In this document: in pieces, positions 21,803 through 29,697 of the stretch
Numbering within the stretch: position 1 is the first letter of the stretch
How the letters are laid out: every line of letters starts with the position of its first letter
Source: Cunninghamia lanceolata
Taxonomy: Eukaryota > Streptophyta > Pinopsida > Cupressales > Cupressaceae
Direction of reading: 5' to 3'
Length of the DNA: 64,000 bases
Assembly: GCA_027924645.1 (NCBI GenBank)
Contig: BSBN01000140.1
Span: 10,546,501-10,610,500, forward strand
Made by a program: the position numbers and the translations under genes
The notes under the pieces: generated by a model
Seen by the model: the letters and a program-made list of their open reading frames with translations, nothing else
What the model was told of the DNA's origin: nothing
The model's database searches: none

Positions 21803-22476
21803 CTGCAAGCACGCAAAGCAAGGCATCAGTCTCAAGCGGCATATACCATACTCAACATATCTATTGGACTATATCAACTAAACTTAGCATTTCAAATCGA
21901 TCAAAACAGCACACTACATCTCTTGACTAGATTCCGGCAATCTCGGAGATAGCTCATCGATTCTTGCATCAAACAGGACGCTAATCGAATCAATTTGGCT
22001 AAGTAATTTGCCATCCCAAGCAAATGCGCCACTACAGGTGGTAAATGCGCCATTTCTGGTATATGCGCCGCAAAAATCAACATATGCGCCACAAAAATGC
22101 ATATGCGCCGCTACAGGGCACATATGCGCCGTTCTAACGCATGCGCCGCAGAAATCCACATATGCGCCGCTAAATTACAGATGCGCCGCAAGAATCCACA
22201 TATGCGCAACTTTAACAAATGCGCTGCTACATTTCACGTATGCGCGACATAAATACAAAAGCGCCGCCCAGTTACGAAAGCGCAACTAGACTGCACAAAT
22301 GCACAGCTTTCACGCATGCGCCGCCGAAACAGGCATATGCGCCACGAAATCACAAAAGCGCAGCTTCGCGAGGCATATGCGCCGTTCTGCATTTCAGCGT
22401 ATTCATTTCACCTATTTTCTACGGGTATTTATGACACCTAAACTCGACCCTAGGAGAAATTTTTTGAAGCACATAC
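21803..22476 (-). other. Predicted intron of the antisense PMD gene
   Basis: 674 nt on the minus strand, opening GTATGT at 22476 and closing TTGCAG at 21803. Both flanking exons are phase 0. It contains the whole of short-motif array 3. Predicted from splice consensus and frame only; no transcript was available. Confidence 0.6.
22021..22400 (-). repeat. Short-motif array 3 (CGGCGCATATG-like), inside the PMD intron
   Basis: Nineteen copies of the same word as arrays 1 and 2, in reverse orientation on the + strand (CATATGCGCCGC and variants). Core-to-core spacings read 21, 18, 21, 19, 21, 17, 21, 19, 21, 17, 21, 19, 19, 21, 17, 21, 19, 21: a near-strict alternation of 21 with 17-19. Relative to the PMD transcript it points the same way as arrays 1 and 2 do relative to the gag-pol transcript. 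Confidence 0.85.
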
Positions 22477-22566
22477 TGGGGGTCCTGCCTCTGCTAGCCG
22501 CCCGAATCGTCGGACTCGCTCGAATCGGTGCTCCTCGCGTGGAATGTCTGCTGCTCTGGCCGCCAT
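22477..22566 (-). CDS. Predicted first coding exon of the antisense PMD gene
   Basis: Exactly 30 codons from the first ATG after the minus-strand TATA (ATGG context) to a GTATGT donor. It is Arg/Glu/Ala-rich and ends Gly-Pro-Pro before joining Glu-Glu of exon 2 in phase. Without splicing the frame stops eight codons later. Short, so supported mainly by promoter, ATG and splice-site positions. Confidence 0.5.
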
Positions 22567-22650
22567 GCTGCTCTAAGTTTGCTCTGAGCTCTCTTTCTCC
22601 AATCCAGATCAACCAAGTGTGCAAATGACTATTCTTGTGGACCCAGCTCC

Positions 22651-22673
22651 TATTTATAGCCTCCAAACCCTAA
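22651..22673 (-). promoter_or_regulatory. Minus-strand core promoter of PMD gene: TATA box and telo-box
   Basis: Read on the minus strand: a TTAGGGTTT telo-box at 22673-22665, then TATAAATA at 22658-22651, about 85 bp before the first ATG. Telo-boxes beside TATA boxes are common in promoters of plant growth-related genes. It lies only about 290 bp inside the C 3' LTR. Confidence 0.6.
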
Positions 22674-22946
22674 TTCTGGCTAGGTGATGACTGTGACTAC
22701 TTCCCGTGTCCGTTTTTCCTCCCGTTTTCTTCCCGCATCCCTGACCGCATCCCTATTCCTCCAACTTATCCTTACCCCTTCCTCATCGTGAGATCGTCCG
22801 TCTCCAAAACTTTCGCCATTTTTCCCGTCCAATCTCCCGAGGGGGCATCCTATCGTCATTTAACCTGTACCAGGGGCAAACTGGGGCATGTATCATCATT
22901 CAGACTATCAATTTCTTTGAGGCAACGCTGTAAACTGCATTGCATC

Positions 22947-22960
22947 AAAGAGGGGTAAAA
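22947..22960 (+). other. Polypurine tract of element C
   Basis: AAAGAGGGGTAAAA directly precedes the 3' LTR and is the expected plus-strand primer site. Confidence 0.8.
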
Positions 22961-23986
22961 TGTATATGCCTAAAAATGACACAAATCATCCTAAATAAAT
23001 ATTCTAAATATTTATTCCATTCTTCTATTAATTAAATAAATATTCTAAATTTATTTAATCGATTCACTGTTCCATAATTAAATAAATTCAATTTATTTAA
23101 TTAAAATTCTTCTATTTGTCCTTCACAATTAAATAATCATAAATTATTTAATTAATCCTATTTGCTCTATCCTAAAGTTCTAAATTCAAAATTCCACCTC
23201 ACCTTTCCACCTCACCTTGTCCACCTCATCAGGTTGCACATGTAATTAAATATATTTAATATTTAATTATCTTATTTTTCCTCACCCACATGGCCTATTT
23301 CTTCCCCAATCAGAGGTCAGTTAACCAATCAATCAAATCTGTTAACTAACCTGTCAGTTGAGTCAAATCCTCAATCAATCCAGTCAGTTCCACAATCCAC
23401 TCTTCTAACTGATCAATCAATTCTGTTAACAGACCAGTCAATGGAGTTAACTCTCCAATCAGTTTTGTCACATCCCACCTTTCATGATGGAGCTGGGACA
23501 CTTGTCACATTTCCACTGGTTGCACATTCCTCAACCATCCTCAACCGTTGATCTTCATATCTTCTCTCAACCGTTGATTCCTATTCCTCCGAGTCTATAA
23601 ATGAAGCTTCATCCCTTCATTCTAATCATCCAGGCTTTTGACATCGTTACTCTGCAGAAATATCACCAGCGCGCCTTTGGCACCCATTTGTCATCCACAA
23701 GCTTGAGATCACCATTGTTGCATTGGAGCTCACCTTCCTTGCATGTCACACTATAGCCGTTCACCATCGACTTCCTTCAACAGCTTTAAAAGATTGCACT
23801 CTTTGAGGGCTCATCTCATCTGCGAAAGGACGATTCGTGATAGGCGAACAATAGAAGTTTCGAAACGGAAAAGGTTTGCTGTGTTTGTTCATTGCTGTGT
23901 TCATTTGAATCTTCTTTGTTTCTCTATTCTGTTGATGTTTGGGTCATCTGTTATTCATTTGATTGATGCACTATTTTACCCTCACA
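22961..23986 (+). repeat. 3' LTR of element C
   Basis: 1026 bp, with the same ends as the 5' LTR and five differences noted (one A/G, one C/G and three C/T type). Its TATA counterpart is at 23596-23602. An open frame reading through its end into element A coding sequence is a by-product of the insertion. Confidence 0.95.
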
Positions 23987-23991
23987 ACATT
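23987..23991. repeat. Target-site duplication ACATT, right side of element C
   Basis: Identical to 5153-5157; element A coding sequence resumes here in the phase it had at 5157. Confidence 0.95.
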
Positions 23992-24861
23992 CTTACTCAA
24001 ACATCAAACCCCAAAGCTCAAATTTTGTTTGAGTCCTCAGGAATGGGTAACTATTTTCTATCTACTGAAGATTGTTCCGATTCATCAGATGAGGCTACAT
24101 CAGGTGATAGCTCTGATATGTCAGATGGAGACTTAGAAGAGTTTTCTGACGAAAGTTCAGGTAAGGGTATAGCAATTCTAGATTCTTCCCTCACCGATGA
24201 AGAGGAATCTTCTGACCAGAGGAAGTCTAAGAAATCAAATTCTGATGGAGTCTGGATTTTAGAATTTGATGGTAGCTGTTCTTCTACTGGTTCTGGAGCC
24301 GAAGTGGTCTTGATATCACCACAAGGTGATATTTTACCTTTTTCATACAAGCTACAATTTGACAATACCAATAACACCGCCGAATACGAGTCCCTGTTGC
24401 TCGGATTGGAAGTGGCGCGTGCCAGAGGTATTAAGATCCTGCATGCTCAAATGGACGCCAAATTGGTAGTTTGTCAAGTAAGAAATTTTTACCAAACAAA
24501 AAATAAAAGATTGAGACAATATCGCAATCACGTATGGGATTGCATTGAAGATTTCGATGCTTTCAATATTTCAGCGGTGCCAAGAGAGTTCAATGACCGT
24601 GCAGATTCATTGGCTGTTTCTGCCACTCTCATGGTGCCTCACAAGGATTTCAAAGGAAGCAAGTACACTATTGAGCTGGTCTTCAGACCAAGTGTACCTG
24701 ATAACGCCGACCATTGGCAGGTGTTCAATGGCGATAATCAAATCATTGCTTTCCTAGAAAAGATGGATAGTTTTGATGAGCTTTACTTTGAAGGAAGCGA
24801 ATCACCACCTCGTGAATATGTTTCTAAGGTAGATTCGCAGACTGGCGAAGAATTTCTATAG
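23992..24861 (+). pseudogene. Archaeal-type RNase H of element A, located before RT
   Basis: Ribonuclease H of the second (archaeal-like) type, expected to degrade RNA in RNA-DNA hybrids during reverse transcription. An acidic Ser-rich linker (about 24040-24240) follows the protease junction. The domain then spans about 24256-24640: E-F-D-G-S (Asp 24268), N-T-A-E-Y-E-S-L (Glu 24382), M-D-A-K-L-V and R-A-D-S-L-A. All catalytic acidic positions are present. It precedes RT, whereas element C has it after RT/RNase H. TAG at 24859-24861 interrupts the polyprotein. Closest in layout to 39660-40253 of element B. Confidence 0.85.
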
Positions 24862-25239
24862 TTGAAAGGAAATAAAATCCCAAAAGGTTTGGTTTCCCTT
24901 GAGAGACTCTTTGATAAACATGACAGGTATATCAAGCAGCGGCAACAACAACAGGATTTGAGTTCTTCCATGGAATTTGAGCAGGTCAATTTGGGTACGG
25001 AAACAGATCCTAAGATGGTCAACATCAGAAAATGTTGCACTGCTAATGAAAGATTCAAATTCATTACTCTCCTCCACCATTACATTGATGTTTTGGCTTA
25101 CTCCTATGATGACCTGAAGTCTTTCAGACCTAAGGAGGTTCGACACGAAATTCCCCTCAAGGTTGGATCGTTGCCTTACAAACAGAAGCAGATGCAATAC
25201 AATCCAAAGATATCAGGTACGATTCTTTCTAAAATTTAG
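24862..25239 (+). pseudogene. pol: RNase H to RT linker and RT N-terminus, element A
   Basis: Same frame as its neighbours, between TAGs at 24859 and 25237. It contains the conserved Y-S-Y-D-D-L-K and H-E-I-P-L-K segment that precedes RT fingers in this lineage. Element B has the same segment near 40490-40560. Only the in-phase TAGs separate it from RT. Confidence 0.75.
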
Positions 25240-25242
25240 AAG

Positions 25243-27765
25243 ATGCTGAATGCAAGGATTATTTTTCTGATTCATCATTCCACATGGGTTTCAAACATAG
25301 TACCTGTAAGGAAGAAGAATGGAGAAATCCGTATCTGTGTTGACTTCAGAAATCTCAACCAGTCTTCCTTGAAAGATAACTACCCTTTGCCCATCATGGA
25401 CCAAGTATTGCAAACAATGACAGGTTCAAAAATGCTATCTATGTTAGATGGTTTTTCGGGGTATAACCAAGTGGAGGTAAATGAAGCTGATCAGTTCAAA
25501 ACTACCTTCACCACACCACGGGGCACATTTGCATATCGCAGAATGCCTTTCGGTCTGATCAATGCTGGGGCAACATTTCAGAGAGTGATGGATCTTGCCT
25601 TCAGAGACGAAATGGGCAAGTTTATTGTGGTGTATCTCGATGATTTGACTGTTTTCTCCAAAAACCGTCATGATCATGTGCATCATTTGCGACAAGTGCT
25701 GGAACGCTGTCGGCAAAATGGTATTTCCCTCAATCCCAAGAAGTCAATTTTTGGGGTGACGGAGGGTAAGCTTCTTGGGCACATTGTATCCCGAGAAGGT
25801 ACTAAGATTGACCCAGAGAGGGTTAGATCTATTCAAAGTCTCACTCTGCCAGCAAGTAAGACTGCTATTCATTCTTTCTTCGGAAAGGTGAACTTTCTGC
25901 AAAGGTTCATTCCTGAGTTTGTAGAAAAAACCCGTCACATTGTTAATATGATGAAGGGTAAGGCCGCTTTCCGTTGGACCACGGAAGGTAAGGAAGCATT
26001 CGAGGATATCAAGAGAGCTATTGCTCATGCTCCAGTCCTTGTTTGTCCCGACTACACTAAGGATTTTGTAGTCTATAGCTACGCTTTAGAACACACACTT
26101 TCAGCTATTCTGGTTCAGCAGAATGAAGAAGGTGTTGAATCCCCCATATCATTTATGAGTTGTCCTCTCAAAGCTCATGAATTGAAGTATTTGAATATGG
26201 AGAAGCATGCCTATGCCGTAGTCAAAGCGGTTAAGTATTTTATGTTCTATATTCTAAACTCACACACTGTTGTCATGGTGCCTGATACAACAGTCAAATC
26301 CATCCTAACTCAACAGGAGTTCAAAACAAAGAGGGGTAATTGGATCGCTAAGATCCAAGAATTTGATCTGGATATCAAGCCTACCAAGCTTGTGCGCGGT
26401 AAAGGTTTGTGTCAATTGATCGCAAATAATGTTCCAAAAGAGACAGGGGACGAAGAGGAAGAAGTTATTGACACGCCAACTGTCCTTTTTGTTACTACAA
26501 CTGACGAGTGGTATTCTAATATCACTCATTTCCTTACCTATGGTGAGTGCCCTTCTCACTTGTCTTATAAGGAAAAGAGAACGGTCAAGTTAAAAGCTGT
26601 TAACTACGTCCTTTGGGACAATGGTTTGTACAAGAGAAGTCTTGACGGTGTATTTCTCCGTTGCGTGGATAAAGCGCAACAAGGTAGACTTTTGGAGCCT
26701 TTCCACAATTTGGCTTGTGGAGGGCATTTTTCAGCACCTGTAACGGCTCACAAGATTCTACGAGCTCGATACTATTGGCCCACACTATTCCAAGATGCGT
26801 ACAATTGGGTACGCAGGTGTGAGTTATGCCAGCAGTTTGTTGGGAAACCAAAATTGGCAGCCTTACCTCTAAAACCAGTGGTGATTGAGGAGCCTTTTCA
26901 GCAATGGGGTATTGACTTCATTGGCGCAGTGAATCCATCATCAAGTACAGGACATACCTATGTTCTCACTGCAATGGATTATTTTACCAAATGGGTGGAA
27001 GCTATTCCAGTCAAGCATGCTACTTCAGAGGTGGTATGCAGTTTTCTTAAAGAGAACATTATTTCCAGGTTTGGAGTTCCAAACAAAATTGTCGCAGACA
27101 ATGCTACATGTTTTTCCTCTTGGGAGATTACTGAGTTTTCCTATGAGCATGGGATCACTCTTTCCCATTCTTCAGACTATTATCCGCAAGGGAATGGTCA
27201 AGCAGAATCAAGCAATAAGAATCTGGTCACTATCATCAGGAAACTGGTAGATGAGAATCAGAGAACTTGGGATAAGGCATTGTTTGATGCTTTATGGATA
27301 GATAGAATTACACGCAAAAGGACGATAGGCATGTCGCCATTTCAGCTTCTATATAGTCTGAATGCAGAAATACCAATTACCTTGGAGTTGCCAGCATTGA
27401 AGTTGGTAAAGGCATTGGAAGATAGAACTTTTGATAGTTCTATCGATAAAAGAATCATGTATTTGACTGAACTTGAGGAGCAGTGCACTATAGTGGTGGA
27501 CCGTATTGCTGAACACCAAAATCAAGTCAAGAAACTCTTCGACAAGAAGACAAAGGCTTGTGAGTTTCAAGTTGGAGATCAAGTCTTGCTGTGGGACAAG
27601 AGGAGAGAACCAAAAGGAATGCACAGAAAATTTGATTCCTTGTGGAGAGGTCCATTCACCATTCATCAGTTCTGTGGTGAAAACAGTTTCTTGCTGGAGT
27701 ATCAGGATGGGACACCATTCTTGTTGCCTCATAGTGGACAACATCTGAAGCACTTCAATCCTTGA
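25243..27765 (+). CDS. pol: Reverse transcriptase, RNase H and integrase of element A
   Basis: An 840-codon open frame. RT: N-I-V-P-V-R-K-K-N-G, D-F-R-N-L-N, L-D-G-F-S-G-Y-N-Q, P-F-G-L-I-N-A-G-A-T-F-Q and catalytic Y-L-D-D at residues 131-134. The following gypsy-type RNase H has lost its first catalytic Asp (V-Y-S-Y-A where D-A-S is usual), consistent with takeover by the upstream aRNH. Integrase: H-H-C-C finger at about residues 486-530, then catalytic Asp near 561, Asp near 619 and Glu near 654 (YYPQGNGQAE), and a basic C-terminal domain ending L-K-H-F-N-P. No chromodomain. This frame is well preserved despite the upstream stops. Confidence 0.92.
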   Translation: MLNARIIFLIHHSTWVSNIVPVRKKNGEIRICVDFRNLNQSSLKDNYPLPIMDQVLQTMTGSKMLSMLDGFSGYNQVEVNEADQFKTTFTTPRGTFAYRRMPFGLINAGATFQRVMDLAFRDEMGKFIVVYLDDLTVFSKNRHDHVHHLRQVLERCRQNGISLNPKKSIFGVTEGKLLGHIVSREGTKIDPERVRSIQSLTLPASKTAIHSFFGKVNFLQRFIPEFVEKTRHIVNMMKGKAAFRWTTEGKEAFEDIKRAIAHAPVLVCPDYTKDFVVYSYALEHTLSAILVQQNEEGVESPISFMSCPLKAHELKYLNMEKHAYAVVKAVKYFMFYILNSHTVVMVPDTTVKSILTQQEFKTKRGNWIAKIQEFDLDIKPTKLVRGKGLCQLIANNVPKETGDEEEEVIDTPTVLFVTTTDEWYSNITHFLTYGECPSHLSYKEKRTVKLKAVNYVLWDNGLYKRSLDGVFLRCVDKAQQGRLLEPFHNLACGGHFSAPVTAHKILRARYYWPTLFQDAYNWVRRCELCQQFVGKPKLAALPLKPVVIEEPFQQWGIDFIGAVNPSSSTGHTYVLTAMDYFTKWVEAIPVKHATSEVVCSFLKENIISRFGVPNKIVADNATCFSSWEITEFSYEHGITLSHSSDYYPQGNGQAESSNKNLVTIIRKLVDENQRTWDKALFDALWIDRITRKRTIGMSPFQLLYSLNAEIPITLELPALKLVKALEDRTFDSSIDKRIMYLTELEEQCTIVVDRIAEHQNQVKKLFDKKTKACEFQVGDQVLLWDKRREPKGMHRKFDSLWRGPFTIHQFCGENSFLLEYQDGTPFLLPHSGQHLKHFNP

Positions 27766-28226
27766 AGTTTCAGATAAGTTAAATTGTACATTTGTATAGT
27801 TTCGTGTTTTATTTTTTGTGTTTCCGTTTAGTCTTTTGTGTCTTTTTCTTTTTAGCTTGTCTCTATAGCCCAATGGCATGGATGAAGGCACTTAGAGGCT
27901 GGATTCTACTCCGCTCAATCGTTTCAAAGTTTGATTGAAGGAAGTTCCCCAGTTAGAGCCAGCTGTTGTCCTCAAAATCAGCTACGCTTGTTTTGTAGAC
28001 GACCCCACGAAACTTGTCCGTTTCGTGAATCTACACTCTAAGATCGCAAACTGAGAAAAGATTTCCTTGGTCTCGTGCGAAGTCCTTTGACATTCTAAAA
28101 TCATCTGTGACATTCCCTTGAATTGATTTCTCGATATTCGCGAGAATTGTTTAAGTCGTAAACTGGTTGAAAGGTCAAGTCTTAGTCATATTTCAGGTGT
28201 TAGAAAATTTTCAAAGTTCGTCTAAA
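27766..28226 (+). other. Element A post-integrase spacer, no gene
   Basis: T-rich then mixed sequence after the integrase stop. No frame or repeat supported. The hairpin array begins immediately after. Confidence 0.5.
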
Positions 28227-29457
28227 CATGTAAAAGCGGTTATAAACACCGCTGTTGCAATTTTTTTAAAAAAAGGTGTCTAATAACATGTAAAAGTGGT
28301 TATAAACACCGCTATTACATATTTGAATTTTTGTTTTGTTGTCTGAGCGGTCAAATCCCCCGCTGTCGCATAAGTCGAATCTTCATATTCCATGCAATAG
28401 CGGCTGAAAAGCCTGCTGTTGCATATGGTTGTTGACCCTACTTGTCGTGGCGGCCGAAATTGCCGCTCACGCGAGATCTTTGGGATTTCAATGTCGAGTG
28501 CCATTAATGGCCACTTGTGCCAGGTTTTTAAAGCTCGATTTAAAACCTTTTAAATACATTTTTCGCTCCCAGTATTGTCATTTCTCAAGCTGAAGCTTTT
28601 TAGTTGACTCGCCGATGTCCCCCTCGATCGCTTGATCTTATACTTCCAAGTTTGTGACGAATCTCGCGCCGCAGGTTGGACCTAGGGTTTCAAGTGTTAA
28701 CGGGTAAGTTTCTTTCGTCTTTACTGTTGTTACTCGTTAAACTCCTTGTTAGTTTTTAAGGTTTTTGTTAGTTTTTTTTGTTGTTGTGTGTGTTTCAAGT
28801 TTTGTTTCGAATTAAGGTTTTTTGTGTTCTCAGTATGGAGACCTTTGTCTCTCGTCAGTCGAACCCTCACCGAATCTACCAAACCTCCCATTCCATGTAG
28901 AAGCGGCCGAGTTCGCCGCTGGATCCTCCCGAAATTACCCGTGCCATATACCAATGTGCAAAGACGGCGGATTTCACCATCGATGTATAAACCCGCGACT
29001 CCTTACCAATGTGTATAATCGGCCAAATTCACCGATTGATACGTGGCTTAGGTGTATGAGCGGGTGGTTTTGCCAACTTTACACAAGGAATGGTTTTTAT
29101 GTTCCATGCAATAGCAGATGTTTCCGCTGCCCCTGCATCAAACCAAAAACCATGTTTCCTACTTGCAATAGCAGTCGTTTCCACCGCCCTAACACCAAAA
29201 CCCGAAACTCTTCAAACTTGCGAGAGCGGTAGAAAACCCCGCCTGAACAAACTTTCGCCAAGTTACATGCACAAGCGGTGAAATCCCCCGCCCCATCATT
29301 TGAAGTTTCGAACTCTCCTTTACATGCAAGAGAAGTCATTTTGACCGCCTGTGCATGTTAAACAAATCGCCAAGTACATGCATAAGCGGCTGTTTTCACC
29401 GCTTTTACACCTATGAATTTTTCCAGCTTGCAAGAGCGGTCAATCCACCCACCCTAA
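28227..29457 (+). repeat. Hairpin array, about 16 degenerate AGCGG...CCGCT units
   Basis: About 16 short inverted repeats of the form (T)GCAA-AGCGG, a 7-9 nt loop, CCGCT-TTGCA, often preceded by CATG. Clear units start near 28235, 28287, 28346, 28394, 28447, 28898, 28955, 29011, 29055, 29103, 29163, 29221, 29266, 29323, 29377 and 29430. Spacing is about 45-60 bp with one gap (28475-28890). Arms are conserved more than loops, and several units keep pairing while changing base. It lies between integrase and the accessory ORF. Confidence 0.8.
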
Positions 29458-29692
29458 CACATTTCCTTGATTTTGCCCTAACACTAGAAAATTCATTTTT
29501 CAAAGCCAAAAGCCCGCTTTCACCCTCGCCTCGATTTGCGCACTCAAGCCCTTTTAATGCATGCTTTCCCATCCATGATCGTCAAAACGCAGTTGACCCA
29601 GTTTATCCAATTTTCCCCTAACTGCGAGATCATGGCTTTTTGCAGTTCTCTGTCAACGTTCGTGGTGGTGTTCGAATTCACAGTTTTCTCAG
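28704..29692 (+). other. Candidate leader intron of element A accessory ORF
   Basis: A strong donor (CGG/GTAAGT at 28704) and a strong acceptor (TTTTCTCAG at 29692) bracket most of the hairpin array. The acceptor lies six bases before an in-frame ATG at 29698. A TAGGGTTT telo-box-like word lies just upstream at 28684. This mirrors the array-bearing intron of element C's PMD gene. Prediction only. Confidence 0.35.
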
Positions 29693-29697
29693 GGCTC

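Larger units (their letters stand above)
5158..23986 (+). mobile_element. Element C: Tat-lineage Ty3/gypsy retrotransposon with antisense PMD gene, complete
   Basis: A complete 18.8-kb element bounded by 1026-bp LTRs and a perfect 5-bp target duplication. It has a PBS, a long leader with two short-motif arrays, gag, protease with G-patch, RT, RNase H, aRNH and integrase in canonical Tat order. A long non-coding 3' region follows, with a minus-strand plant mobile domain gene and a polypurine tract. A 2130-bp insertion (12875-15004) of inverted and duplicated pol sequence makes this copy defective, as do TAG/TGA changes at 10796, 14462 and 15746. LTR identity of about 99.5% by eye makes it the youngest element here. 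Confidence 0.95.
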
